Positions 1 through 12,272 of a stretch of 64,000 bases of DNA are shown piece by piece; within the stretch, counting starts at the first letter, position 1, and each line of letters opens with the position of its first letter. The translations under genes and the position numbers were made by a program. Source of the stretch: Neopestalotiopsis rosae (Eukaryota > Ascomycota > Sordariomycetes > Amphisphaeriales > Sporocadaceae); contig JALGAS010000003.1 in NCBI GenBank assembly GCA_023078685.1, forward strand, positions 2,542,001-2,606,000. Direction: 5' to 3'. The notes under the pieces were generated by a model that had not been told where the DNA came from, searched no databases, and was given only the letters and a program-made list of their open reading frames with translations.

Positions 1-1275
1 CGAGGAGCTGGTGGGCCTCGATGGAGGTGATGGTGGTGCCTGGCCCTTGGCAAAGGGTTGCACATTGCTTGGCCCAACGACCGGTTGCTCCCAGGCGAAC
101 TGAGATACGTCGTTTGGGTTGAATATCAATGAATTGCGCTGCAATGCTTTGCCTCTTGGTAAATAATACTTGGTGTGGATGTAAGACGGAGCGCCTCTAA
201 TGCTCTCGTCGTCGGCAAAAGTCTCGCTATGCATGCTGATAGGCGTGTGGGCAGTATCGTCCATAAGCATAAACGAAGGCTGGCTATCTGACGATGCCTG
301 TCGTTGCGGTGTTTCGAGACCAGGAGTGCCAGATCTGCTCAGGGGTCTAGAGAAGTTGAAAGATGGTCTCGGTAACGAAGCCACGGAGCTGATGGAAGGA
401 GATCTCGCATATGGTCGACTTGTTCCCGTGATGGGAGACGCCACCGGTCCGAGAGTACTGCTGGCCGACATCTTGCGAGGAGCACTTTGAGAAGAGTGCT
501 GGGAGTGGAATGAGGCACTCAAGTTGTCATCATTCGGCATCTCCACTGGTTGTGACATGATACTCGAAGACCTCTTCGGAAACATGGAACGTGGAGGCGC
601 AAGGCCTGATTCGTGTGAAACCTGCCGAGTTAGCTTTTCTGGGGAAGGCGGCATGGAAACAGATTGGTTTGCACTTGATGGCTCATTGAAATGGGCATCG
701 TGATCTGCAGGTTTCTGTTCTGGGGCGACTTCCAAGTCATCGAACTCGGCTGGAGACTGCTCTCGTCGCGCACCCCAGGTACCCTTTGCTTCATGCTCGT
801 CCAGACGTCCCAGTTGCCTACCTCGCTCAAAGGGATTCGGCAGAGGGATACTTTGGTCAGGCGTAGGCGGAATGCGACTCATACGCGGGTGCATTGAAAC
901 AGGCCTGTCGGCATGTTCTTCGACAGACGTGGTCATGCCCACACTGTTCTCGTCGAGGGGTATGCCATCGTTTCCTTCAGATGAATCGTACGAAAGTGCC
1001 CGGAAATACTCAGAGCGGCCTTGTACAACCAATGGGCTCTCTGTCGTCAGAGGAGGCAATCGGCTCATTCTCCGCCCATTCCTTTGACTTTCCTCCAGCT
1101 GCTTCTGAAGCAGCCGGCTCTGTGCGGCAAAAGCATCCAGCGGCGATAGAGCGGGAGGTGCCTCTCCCGCGACATGCAATCTTGGCGAACGAAGAGGACG
1201 AGAGGCGTTGGTAGCGACAGACGTCGACGATGTGGACCGAAGGTCAATAAAATTCGGGCGCGAAGGAGACGCCAT
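1..1275 (-). CDS. N-terminal part of a disordered, probable Sel1-repeat protein (runs off window)
   Basis: An open frame starts at the ATG at 1275 and stays open for 425 codons to base 1, so the C-terminus is missing. The visible part is Ser/Pro/Arg-rich and looks disordered. It has one Gln/Arg-rich helix-like stretch (residues about 48-70) and many SP/TP sites typical of kinase targets. Near the edge is a less biased block containing SYIHTKYYLPRG. I associate that block with fungal Sel1-repeat proteins of the Dsf2 kind, whose Sel1 helices would follow outside the window. This is recall of a family pattern, not a domain seen here. No intron is needed in the visible part. The upstream region is a 5 kb desert, compatible with a long leader or promoter. 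The coding call is firm; the family call is tentative. Confidence 0.7.
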   Translation of the reverse strand, partial: MASPSRPNFIDLRSTSSTSVATNASRPLRSPRLHVAGEAPPALSPLDAFAAQSRLLQKQLEESQRNGRRMSRLPPLTTESPLVVQGRSEYFRALSYDSSEGNDGIPLDENSVGMTTSVEEHADRPVSMHPRMSRIPPTPDQSIPLPNPFERGRQLGRLDEHEAKGTWGARREQSPAEFDDLEVAPEQKPADHDAHFNEPSSANQSVSMPPSPEKLTRQVSHESGLAPPRSMFPKRSSSIMSQPVEMPNDDNLSASFHSQHSSQSAPRKMSASSTLGPVASPITGTSRPYARSPSISSVASLPRPSFNFSRPLSRSGTPGLETPQRQASSDSQPSFMLMDDTAHTPISMHSETFADDESIRGAPSYIHTKYYLPRGKALQRNSLIFNPNDVSQFAWEQPVVGPSNVQPFAKGQAPPSPPSRPTSSS

Positions 1276-4200
1276 TTCGCAATGATTCGAATTAGGTAAG
1301 CGCAATCGTATCGGGTCGTAATAATGAGTTCGTGAATTGAAAAGGATCGTGAATTGGGCGAAGCTGTTGGGTAACTTGCGCACAATTGGAAAGCTGCCGT
1401 CGTTGTTTCCTTCCCAGCGTCTGCCCGCAATGGAGCCGGTTAGGTTTGTCGCATGCAGGAGTTGAAGGTCAGTCGTATGACAATGATTATTCGCGATACA
1501 GTGAATGGATGCCAAGTGGGCTCCGCTGCTGTATCTCTCTCTTGTCGTATTTGGTCGTCGAGACTAAAAAGTGTAACTCTTTTTTGAGTTGTCTTGGTTC
1601 TGCAAGACACTACCGTTCAAGGTGTTGACTGATGACCCCAAATGACGTTGGGCTCAGTCGGTGTCGGCAAGAACATGCAGGACGTGGCGGACTGGGAGCA
1701 GATCGCATGAATTATGAGGTCAACCTTATCGAGAGAGAAAAAAACGAGAACGGGGCCCTGCTTTGGGACCTGTGGCAGAGTGCGACAACAGGAATGCAGC
1801 AGGATCAATGAATGGCGAATGGCAAATAAGGGTTGCAGCAGACAGGCAGGTTCGGCAGACCCCCGAATTGGGATCTCAAGGGTTCAGCGGCACAACTGCA
1901 AATGTGGCTGGCTTTGGCTTTTGGGTGGGTGGGTTGGCAGATGCCAGATGGAGTTTGAGAAGGGAATTGAATCTTGGTGCTTTGCTTGCTTGCTGACACG
2001 TTATTTTGCCTTTTGCTAAGCGTGGTACAAAAAAAGCACCCGTTCCTTTTTTCAAAAGAAGAGAGGCTGACTATGATATGACAGCATACAGCGAAACAAT
2101 GAGTAGTTTCCCCCCAATAGTGGTAGTCAGTGTCGTGTGGTGTGTCTTGCAATTGACGTGAATAACTTTCCGCGACCGAAGTAGTAACACCCAGTCAAAA
2201 GGATGGGAAAGGAGCGCCAAACGATAGACATATACCTAGGTACGCTGCTTTTAGGTCGGTTTCTGGTTGTGCTCCTGACCAAGGAAGGATGGCAGGATGG
2301 TGATTAAGTCTTGGTTGGTGGTAAAGATCGGATGCACAGCGTCTGTTTCAGGGAGTGTGCGACGTGGGGTTGGGGGATGGATGAACGGATGAATGGACGA
2401 ATGTTCGTTCAGTCACAAGCAGCCAGATGCGATAAAAAGTGACAAAAAAAGAACGAGCAGTGGCGTGTTGCCAGGTGAGTAGGATGGCAAATAGCTGAGT
2501 ACTCTGTATGTAAACAGATATTAGGTAGAGGGCTGCAAGTTTGCACTGCCCGGCGATCTCGTACCGATGGAAGAGCTATGTCGTTGAGTATGTCCGGCCG
2601 AGGAACGTTGGTTGTTAGGTAAAGCCAAAAAGGTCAACAATAAGAAGCAATGACGATGGCTCAAAATGATGAGCTATCCTGTCGTCGGTGCAGCAACGAG
2701 TGAGGTTACTCAGAATGGCTTCACCTAGCCTAAAGGGAAAGGAGAAAGATTCCAAACAGACGAAGATGTCGATAACAAAGGACAACAACAACATGGGGGA
2801 GAAAGAAGGGTCCGGACCACGAACGACGACGACGACAAGATAATCCATCCCTTCAAGCGCAGCACCAAAACTCCCAGCTCTAGCACCGAGCACCAGCAAA
2901 GCAACCCTGGCTGGCTTTGCTCCGGTCTCTCATTATCTGGTGCAGTCCATTTGCTCCATCCAGGCGAAGGGGGTCCCACTGGCGTACGTCTTGGCACTTG
3001 AGGACCCAGCAAGCCCAGGTCGAGCTTCGACGATGCCAAAAAATGAAGGTGCAGTTTTGCATTGGGGCCCTTTTTTCTTCTGTTTCCCTACCCTGCTACA
3101 CATGAAAAGAAGTGGATGGCGTAGCTTAAGGCGCCTTGGGTGCCGCTGGCCTCGGAATTGGCTGACCACTTGGGCCACTGACTTTCGATTTTCCCCATCT
3201 GACCCGATCTTAGTACCTACTAGAAGACCGGCTAGACAATGTAATAATATCTGGTAGGTAGCATTTCCTCAGGACGTACGTGTTGCTATTCGACAGCGAG
3301 ATTGATGAGCTTTCCAGAGCTCACCTATGTGCAGCCGAACAGCGAAATTACATTGTTGGAAGCGCGGGCGGAGGCTGCAGAGACGCGCACCATGCCTGAA
3401 GAGGGCCCCGAAAGACCAAGAAGACCCTGGGAGCGGGCGGGCGATGCAGGGGCAATCCAGTTTTCCTTGAACGCTTTCGCGGGTCCGCTATCCAAATTTA
3501 TCTCTGGCTGGGTCTAGCAAGTCTAGCCAGCGGGTTGGCGAGATGAAGTGCTGGCGACGAGCGATGCACCAAAGTATGGGGTAGCACCGGACCGCCTGTT
3601 CTGTTCTGTTTATTTATTTATTATTATTCCCTTTTGCATGCGATTAAATTGCCAGTAATTGACGACTGTGGCTGCCATGGAAGTTGAGCTCGTCTGCGAA
3701 TTGGCCCCTAACGTTTTTCCTTGGGTCACACTCACACGGCTGACTGATGCAGGTACCAGAGACCTTTGTCCCGATCGATCTCCAATGACCTAGAAGTATG
3801 TTTGGGATTCATGCATTCAGTCAGTACCTTGACACACTGCATTCGCCAACCTTACATAGGCTAGGTACGGGTACGTAAGCAGACAGGTACGACCGACGTG
3901 ATGCAAGCCACTAGGTTGTGGGATTTGTTCGTATTGCTTGAACCCCTCATCAGCCCTGCTCCTACACATTTGTACCCTGAGGAGTACCCTGAAGAGGCGT
4001 TCTTGCGATACGGATTGAACGGTTTCTGTATACTCGCGAGGATCTTTCCTTGGATAAACAGATCTACTAAAGAGTCAAGCGCGAGTGTGAGTGCTTCCAA
4101 GATCTCTATCAATCAAGTGCTCCATCTCGAATGAGTGAATGCCTATCCATATGGGAATTAACGGCTAGTGCCTCGAAAGCGCATATCAGGCTTGCATAGC

Positions 4201-6443
4201 TCAAGTGATATACTTCAATGGCGCCAGTGAAGAAGAACACGAGGCTTCTAGACTTTCGATCTAGCAGCTATGGCAAGCACGCCGGGCCGTCACTGGTCGC
4301 TGTAGCCTCTTTGGCCCCATGTGGTTGATCGATCCCAACGTTTCGTTACGCCCGCCGGAGAAAAAATAATACATGACATACATACGAGATCAACCGAAAG
4401 CTTCCCGTGGTAATTGGCTGTTGGTCAATTGGACTACTGACGATGGCACACGGCAAGAGACCCAAAAAGATGAACCGAGGATCGCAAAGCCAAAGTCACT
4501 GAGCCAATGGCAACTTTGACGTCGCATTTCGCGGAAAGCTGATCGGCGGTTTGGTTGCACTTAATAAAGCAGTAGAGTGCTTTCATTCTGCAAAATTATG
4601 AGGAGCACTCGTGCATATTCTCTGGGCAAGGGATCACCCTTGGAACTGTTACACGGGACCTGATTTGAAGGGCGTACATTGTACACTACATACACTGCAG
4701 CCACGTCGCGTGACTTGTCTTTTTCTTCTTCCTCCTCCTCCCCATGCATGCCTAGTACTTGACATTCTTTTCTCGCTCCACCAGGTACTTGATTGTACTA
4801 CTGACCAGTGGTAGTATGTAATCATCCTGTAAGATACCTGTATCCCTTTCTACCTAGCACTGCCAGTCAAAAAATTGCTCAATGTCTCAATCTACCTTTT
4901 CATCTTTGCGACATGTTCAAGCCTAAGGCTTGCCTGTCAACTGGTATTCGTCCAGCATTGTGGCTTGCAAAGCTGAACAAGGATTCGTCCAATGAATGAA
5001 ACCAGATTTGGAAGTTTTCTAAATACTGCGTGACCACAGTTCCAGGAATAGCTACCAGCAATTTTGTTTCGAGTGACCATTTATATTATTGAACCACGAC
5101 TCCTCCATGCAAAAAAGCAATATATAGTCGTTCATCTCGGCCGATCTGGGGGCGGACGGATGTTTTGATGGCACCACCGAATTTTCTAGCGACTTTTGAA
5201 ATGCAAGAGAACATACATAGTATGTCTTTTCAAATGACCTGTTGTGCTGCTTGGCCTTTCTTTTTTAGCCAGGCACCACGAGGGACGAATCGTGGAGAAC
5301 CCCGGGTTGGCCCAGTCTCATGGCGTGCGGGAAGGGAGGAACGGGAAATTACACACATTTCGCCTGGCTCGGGGCTTACTGGCACCATGTGGACGCGAGC
5401 TTCCTGGACAAAGAACGAAGGCGCCCTGACTAAAATAATAATATAAGTTCGTTCTTTCAAGGGGGTTTCCAAGAGAAGATAATTGACTTCAGAAAGTGAG
5501 CCGGAGTATTTTCTTTAGAAGAACGGCGGTGGCTTCATTACTCGTCTCAAAAATAGACATACCAGCATTGACGTAAGAATCCCAAGTCTGGATCATACAT
5601 AGCATAAAGGTAGAAAGATTGCTCCCGAGGATGAGAGTCCTCTTCGGACTAGCAGTCCGTGGTTCATCTGATGTTTCTAATAACCCAAGGCAGCGTTTCA
5701 GTTTCTCACAATACCATTGGTTGAGTGGCCAGGTTTTTCTTCTTCTTCGCATCAAGCGAAGCTGCATGTGATTGATCAAGTGGAGAGTGATTCTTTTCTT
5801 CTTATTTTTCGTTTATTGCCATTGACACCTTGGGACCTCCGCTCAAAGGTAATCGTTATTAATGCTAATTACTGGAATTGTCATTGCGTTGGGTTCTGGA
5901 CCGGCTCTTGCACATAATAAATTCCCCGAAACAAGATTTGGTAGGCAATCGTTCGCGCTGGCGTGGTGGATCGTCTTGCGACAACAGTGGAGTCTATAAC
6001 CTTGGTCAAGTATGATCAATTGATGCGGCGCAACTCGTGCCGACGACTATGGAGTCCAACCTGGACTGCACAATGGCATGTACACACAATAGACCCTGAG
6101 TTACAAGAACAAATAGTTGATCGGCACTATTCCTTGGATATAATTACTACCAGGGTATCAAGGGTAGGCATCATGATTCATGCCCGAGAGCTATTTCATG
6201 ATTTCTGTTACTACAACCAATACCTGTCAAATTTGTGCAGGCTGTGCCCTCGACATGTACAAGAATCACTCTGAGTAGCTGGCAATGCGGAAGTTGCCAT
6301 TGCTCGCATATCAAGGGAACTAGGAAACCCATCAATATCTCGAAAAGCTAGCCGGTAACTCCTTTTTCTATGCATCTTTGAATAATCACAAAAAACAGAT
6401 TGGCGCAATATCCTACTAGGCGCACTCCGCCCACGCGCCTCCT
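1276..6443. other. Gene desert between the partial Sel1-type gene and ERV46
   Basis: About 5.2 kb without a convincing gene. Only short ORFs (at most about 105 codons) occur, on both strands and with no recognisable domain or splice-linked continuation. The left part is probably promoter and leader of the minus-strand gene starting at 1275. The region has A-runs and CT/GA tracts, and a perfect 10-bp palindrome TACCTAGGTA at 2233-2242. An ORF at 5489-5779 (-) was considered and not accepted. Confidence 0.6.
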
Positions 6444-7936
6444 TTACAGATCCTTGGAGCGCAGCTTCTTGATTCTCGAGGTGCCCTCGAACAAACCACG
6501 GTCCACAGCTGCGGCTACTGTAAGTGTACCACCGAGAACTGCACAGAGACCCGTCAGGAAGCCAGTAAAGGTCTTGGCGCGCTCCTCGCGGTTGATGACC
6601 TTCATAGGAGAAATATCCTGGTGCAGGTTAGCAATGATCTTTCTTCAAGACCTGACCCAGAGATGAAAGAACTTACGTAAGAGAAGAATACTCCAGGAAT
6701 ACCGCCGCGAGCGTGAAGACGCTCCTTGTGGCCATCGGCAGCGTCATCACCGCCAGACAAGCTTCGCTTGTGGCTCGTAACAGAGTACTGGTGCGTCTCC
6801 ACGCTTCCGTCGTATTGCTGTCCGTAGCTGCCAATCCAGGCACTCTCATCAGGACCTGAACCGGAGCCGGCCTTCCAGCCCAGGGGCAGGTACGAAGTCG
6901 GGACAATCTTGACAAAGTACATGAAGTTGAAGTTGGAGTCATCGGTTGTCTGCTTGGTGTCGTCGAGGGGGTTCAGGTGGTGGTTGGTCCAGGGGCTGTT
7001 CTTGGAGCTCTTCTGAGCAATGTCCTCGGGAAGCTGTGGGCCGAAGCGCAGCTGGTGAACAATGTGCTCAAACGAGTGCTTGACAGGACTTTCCCAGTAG
7101 TTCTTGAGATCGTGAACGTGCATGTTGCCATTGCTGAAACTGCGGCCAGGCGCAAAATGGAAGTTTCCAACCACCTTGTTGACACGCAGACCGCCCTCGA
7201 TACGGCAGCCCTCCTGTCTCTGCTCGTCCAGCTTTTCCGCATAGTGTTCTCGCTGGCACTGCTCGACACCCTCGCCCCTACCGAAGGCCCAGGAAGCCTG
7301 CGCATATGCCTCTCGAACTTCGTCACAAGTTTGGCAACATCCAGCCTTTGCAGCGTTGCTGGGGGCCGCTGCACCGTAACAGTTTCCACAGTATTCGGGG
7401 TCGAGATGGGTGGCAGCTTCGTCCTCGGCGTGGCTGCGATTTTATTAGTATGCCTGCACATGCACTGTCACCTCGTCTCCTATTCTGCTAGTAGTACTTA
7501 CAGCGCCAATGCCTTGACATCGATAACAGCTCCGCCCTGGGAAGAAGGCTGAAGTCTGACCTTGCTGACTCCGTGCATGACACCGTGTTGCTGCTCGCCA
7601 GAAACATCCATGACATCCAGTGTAAGCAGCTCACAGGGAATCTTTGGGAAGGTGATATTCATGTGAATTTCCATGCGCTCTCCTGTAGATTCCAGTATTA
7701 GTATCTTGCATGGCCAATGCAGTCAAATAGTGATGCCGCGTACCTCTTCCTTTGTCGACGACTAGCTCGGGGTGGATGACTATCCTCCTGTAGTCGGCCC
7801 ATTCTCCCCAGGCGAGCCATAACACGACGAGCAAGGAGACAATGGTGACAACTCCACCAGAGGTTGTTCTGATTCGCGCATCTTCAACAGTCTTGGTGAA
7901 GGCATCGAGCCTTGTAAATCTCGACTTGGGAGCCAT
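6444..7936 (-). CDS. ERV46: ERV46/ERGIC3-type COPII vesicle cargo receptor
   Basis: Erv46 pairs with Erv41 and cycles between ER and Golgi in COPII/COPI vesicles, retrieving escaped ER residents. Four exons (7744-7936, 7502-7682, 6677-7433, 6444-6617) join in phase to 434 residues, close to the usual 400-440. Exon 1 begins MAPKSRFTRLDAFTKTVED and carries the first membrane segment (about 28-48). Next comes the long lumenal domain with a CxxC pair and a CC-x2-C cluster, the conserved HDLxNYWESPVKHSFEHIV-like block, and an FSYDISPM motif just before the second membrane segment (about 385-410). The short basic tail RIKKLRSKDL is cytosolic and suits COPI/COPII sorting. Introns start GTACGC or GTAAGT. 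It is a stand-alone gene with a 1.2 kb gap to the divergent GNAT gene. Confidence 0.95.
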
Positions 7937-9144
7937 GGCGACAAGTTATCTCGGCGCAATGTGCTGGCTCGGATCGACGTTTAGGACAGGATTCGGTAAT
8001 GGCTCGAGCCAAGGCTGGGTCCTGAAATAAGAAAACAACTGCAGGCAGGAAGGCAGGAGCAAAGGCAGAAGGAATTAATTGCTCGAGAATGAACCAGCGA
8101 CTTCAGTTCCCCCGCGATGGCTGCATTGGACTGGCTCGGCCACAAATGTTGGTGATACTGTAGCCAGATTTTGGTCTCGCTGGCAATACGTTTCGCAAAG
8201 TAATTCACTTTAGTTACGACTTCGCACGGCTGCGTGTCCTTTTCTTGAGTTCCAGCAGGGACCCTGACGCTAATGCCGGAGCTTGGGCTTAGCGCGGCTC
8301 CAGCTCCCCAAAACGACTCGTCAGCTACATTCACCTACGCACCTGCCAGAACATACGGGGCAAGACGTTAATCCGGTCCTTCCTGCCGGTTATTATGATT
8401 CTTGCAGGTGATAACCTTGGAACTTCCCACCTAATAGAAGATGCGCAGTGGTTCTTGCTTCGCTATAGAAGGGCCTGTGCTCACTAGTACCGATTATCCT
8501 ATCTGCAAATTCATAAGTAGCCCAATGATGAGAAGCATCTTTGAACGGAATTCAAGACAACATAACAAAATTGACATGTGACATATGTACGCCGTTCTGT
8601 TCTTCACAATATGAGGGATCCATGTATGTGTTCAGCGTTAGGAAAGACCGTATAATAAGTACTATTTGATCCAGACTGCAGTGGCTGATGTGCTGCGCAT
8701 ATACTATCTACTCATTAATACAGAGTCGGTATAGCCAAGTATGGTGGCCCCGCCGACGACTTTCTTGCTTACCACAGGACATGCACGTAACGTTCCTATA
8801 GGAAATGACTCATTTTGAGTAATTCTTTCTATCTTTAAACTTCTCATGACTTGAAGGATATCGAACCTCGATCTGGAACCCATAAGTTACTCAAACCTGC
8901 ACATAGGACACGACACAAGTATCGAATCACGCTTCAACTGACTCTTATCTAAGAAGCGAGCAGACTAGACGCTGACCTCCAAGTCAACAACTCTGGCATA
9001 ATCTATTCAGCCTCACCCATTTGTTGTACCAAACGCTACGTGACGAGGACAATCTACGTGCTTCACTTCTTCAAAAGTCTTGTGTTCCTGTGGAACATTG
9101 ATCCTAGTAGACAGACGCCCAGGATCCAATCTATCTGGCACAAG
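7937..9144. promoter_or_regulatory. Divergent intergenic region, ERV46 / GNAT
   Basis: About 1.2 kb separates the ERV46 start (7936, minus) from the GNAT start (9145, plus). It must hold both promoters. I see no gene, strong repeat or clear TATA box in it. Confidence 0.5.
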
Positions 9145-9821
9145 ATGGCAGCTACAACTTCAGAGGTTCCGGCCGACGCCATTGTCACCACGGACAAGTG
9201 CTTCGTTCGCCCGTATGCAATGAGCGATGCACAAGTTATGGCGGAAGCAGCAAACCACCCAGAGATCTCGCGCTTCATGCGCAACAGATTCCCGTTTCCA
9301 TACACGCTGGAAGATGCAGAGTCCTGGATCAATCTTTCATCTCAGCGTGACCCGCGCGTCAACTTTTGTATTTGCTTGAACGACGGAACTTATGCCGGTG
9401 GTATTGGGCTTGTTCCCAGGTAAGAGTCATTGATAGCGCCCTCGCGAATTCTAGGTGGGCTCAAAGACATAAAACTTTGCATCGCCGGACTCAAGTCCTG
9501 TAAAGAATGGTCACTAATCTTTCTGATAGTGACCCGAAAGACACCGAGTGTCGGACATGGGAACTTGGCTACTGGCTAGCAAAGGAACAATGGGGCAAGG
9601 GTATCACGACGGCTGCCGTAAAGGGCTTCTGCAAATGGGCCTTTGCCACCTTCCCAGATCTATATCGTCTCGAGGCTGGAGTGTACGAAGCAAATGACGG
9701 TAGTATGAAAGTCCTGGAACGAGTGGGCTTCTTGAGAGAAGGTGTTAGGCGCAAGGCAATCTTCAAATTTGGCGAAGCCTGGGATGTGACCATGTTCGGA
9801 TTACTCAGAGATGAGATCTAA
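9145..9821 (+). CDS. GNAT-family N-acetyltransferase (RimJ/RimL type)
   Basis: Two exons (9145-9419 and 9530-9821; intron GTAAGA...GATAG) join in phase to 188 residues, a normal length for a single GNAT domain. The order of elements fits Acetyltransf_3 enzymes: an N-terminal strand with FVRPYAMSDAQ, the EISRFMRNRFPFPYT segment, the ELGYWLAKEQWGKGITT acetyl-CoA loop (Q/R-x-x-G-x-G/A form, here QWGKGI), then RLEAGVYEANDGSMKVLERVGF, the typical C-terminal asparagine/serine and hydrophobic pattern. It should transfer acetyl from acetyl-CoA to an amine of a protein or small molecule. The substrate cannot be read from sequence. The ATG at 9145 is preferred over one at 9040 because the family alignment starts shortly after it. 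Confidence 0.85.
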
Positions 9822-10551
9822 TTTCTTCAGTCATAATGCTATTGCTAAAATCTATAGTCAATGGCGGTTCTCGTTATCTAGATTGACATGGCTGAGAGTA
9901 ACAAATACCAGACAACATAAAATCGCGAAGGCAAACCTTCAAACCCTACAAATGCGACAACAGATATCATGAAACTATCCAACAATAGACTATTCCATGC
10001 TCGAGCGCCGAAATATCATTGAAACTTTGAACAGACGGGCATAGAATCCATGCTTTGGATTCTCGACTCGAGGATTTCCGCCCCGAGCATATAATTTAAA
10101 AGACTGAAATGAGTATGCCTTCACTACATACTCTGCTGCCTATTGATGTTCACTTGCCTCTACGCAAAGTCTTGTACCCCAAATTGGCGGCGTCGAAATC
10201 AGACGGTTGTGCTTTGCACTTGTCCCGGAATTTGGTAATGTCTCCTCAAAAGAGGAAAATTGTGTCCATATCGTTCGTGGTGAATTGCCCCAGATGTGGG
10301 ATCGGCAACAAACAGATAGTTAACCAAGAGCAGACCATGCAGCCTTCTTGATCTTTGGTGAGACCAATGTGCTCTCGCATCTCAAGTTGAAGGCCAACCT
10401 TCGGGATCGGAGGCGTCAATGCATAGAAAAATCATTATCACGAAGATATTGTCGTGAATTGTCTCTGTAGCATTTCCCAGCCACAACGCCTTCTATGGCA
10501 TATTCATTATGGTACACATGCTCGTATCAACCCTTGCTCAAATCACATCGC
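9822..10551. other. Convergent intergenic region, GNAT / PUP1
   Basis: About 730 bp between two converging stop codons, presumably 3' untranslated regions and terminators of both genes. It is A/T-richer than the flanking genes. No feature recognised. Confidence 0.5.
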
Positions 10552-11440
10552 TCATGAATCCACATCCATCTTCTCCGACTCCACTGGCACCTCTTGAACG
10601 CTGACGTACTTGCCGATCTCGTCCTTCTTGATGATCTTCTCGTTCAGAATGGCTGTGGTGCCTCTGTTGAACTTATAGTTCTTCAGCTTCTGACTTCTCT
10701 CGTTAGGCTTGACGAAGCCACGGTGGAGAGTGGTCTTATCCTTGGTAATAACGGCGACATCGACGTTGGAACCAGATCCGAGATCGTTGAAGATACCAGC
10801 TTGAATAGCCTGCGAGCACAGCTCCATGGCCTCCTCCTTGTTGAGGTCCGGCTTCCATTGCGTTTCAAACATGGCCATGGCAGCCAGAGAACCCGAACCC
10901 ATTGTGACGTAGGGAAGCTTGTCTGTGCTACCGTGGGCGTGGACTGTGAACAAGTGCGCGCCTGTCGGGTCTACACCGGCAACAACCAAGTAGGCACCAA
11001 CGTGACCTTGATACTTGAAGAGGTGCTGTTTGAGCATGGTCATGCATGTGACAACGCGCGGCTTGCGGCCTGTGGATAGCGAGTGTAGCTCGAGGTTTGA
11101 TGAGATGATGGCGGTTGTGAACTCGGTGTCAGCAGCTGTACCTGCTCCGGCACACCAAATCTGGGGGGCAATGTAGTGTAGCTTCTCGCAGTTCTTGTCT
11201 GCCACGATGGGACCGCTCGTTGCTCGAGTATCGGCTGCGATCTAAATATCAAGTTAGTGACCAAGGAGGGCAGATGATTGACAGAGAGCCCGTTCTTACA
11301 ACAACACCCTCACCATCCTTCTCTGAGGCAAACCGACATCCTACGATTGTAGTACCCGTGGAAGTCGCTTTTGGCAGCGGAACACCTCTCGCATGCAGCG
11401 CTGCATTGCGACTGTGGTTGGAGAAATCGAAGCCAGGCAT
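10552..11440 (-). CDS. PUP1: 20S proteasome subunit beta2 (trypsin-like activity)
   Basis: Two exons (11300-11440 and 10552-11241; 58-nt intron GTAAGA...TTTAG) give 276 residues. This is the beta2 catalytic subunit of the 20S core. A 29-residue propeptide ends in Gly, followed by the mature N-terminus TTIVG, whose first Thr (residue 30) is the nucleophile. The hallmark block [22 protein letters not shown] follows directly after the intron (only pieces quoted), then the [12 protein letters not shown] helix and the C-terminal tail that wraps beta3. Compared with the usual mature N-terminus, about five extra residues (around EKDGE) lie just before the splice junction. It shares an 832-bp divergent promoter region with NUP159. 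Confidence 0.95.
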
Positions 11441-12272
11441 GTTCGATTTTTCTGTGAGTTATGTCGTTGATGCTAGGAAGATGGGACGGTCGAGCTGTTT
11501 GTTGGTGGTTATTTGAAATGAATGAGAGGCGGGTTGATGTTGTAGAGTAGGTAGGCAGGCTGCTGGAGGGTGATGCATCACCGAGCTAGCCTGGAAGCTT
11601 GGGAGCTACCGGGGTGTTTACGCCAGCCGCATAGCTGCCTCGTCCAAATTCGGACACCAAAAATCTGAATTGTAGAAAGCTGAAGACTACCTTCACCAAG
11701 GAAGGCTCCTGCCTGCTAAGAAAACAGTTGGTCACACGTGCAGCAGGCAACAAAGATTCTGCCCTTTCTTGGTGCTTGACAAACTTCTTTTAAGAACCAA
11801 AGTCTGTATGTGCAGGAGTTTGGATTGTTCTCCTTCATATTCCCATGTAATCTGTAATATCCGTCGCAGATACACCTTTGAATCCAATTACGGTTCATAA
11901 AGTCAACAAACAGCTGACCGAATACTATTCCCAGGCAGGGTGAACAGGTACCGAAGTACCTAGAACGCGCTAAAAATTAAGCAGCTCTGCTTTCGCGACC
12001 AGCCCGACTGACGGACAAAAGTTGCTTGGGGAAAACGAAGCTTCCCAAGGTCTTCACGGTCCATTCGCATAACAGCAGCTGCTGTGTTGACACCACCGAA
12101 AGCCTCCAGATCTGGGCCTAGCAGTTTCTGGCCGAATCTTTTGACGCCGAATCGAGTCTTCAACAAACGTCGAACCGACTCGCCAGCATTTCCGTTCCTG
12201 CTGCTTGGGCAGTTCTCACGAAACTCGATCGGCCACACACAGATGCAAGCTTGGGAGTCCTGAGCCAGCACC
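11441..12272. promoter_or_regulatory. Divergent promoter region, PUP1 / NUP159
   Basis: 832 bp separate the two start codons. Short ORFs inside it are shadows. The NUP159 ATG sits in an ideal CACCATGG context. No proteasome-associated control element of the yeast type was recognised. Confidence 0.5.

Noticed and set aside
4230..4300. Anticodon-arm-like CTAGACTTTCGATCTAG
   Set aside because: No T arm or acceptor stem at the right distances, so no tRNA call.
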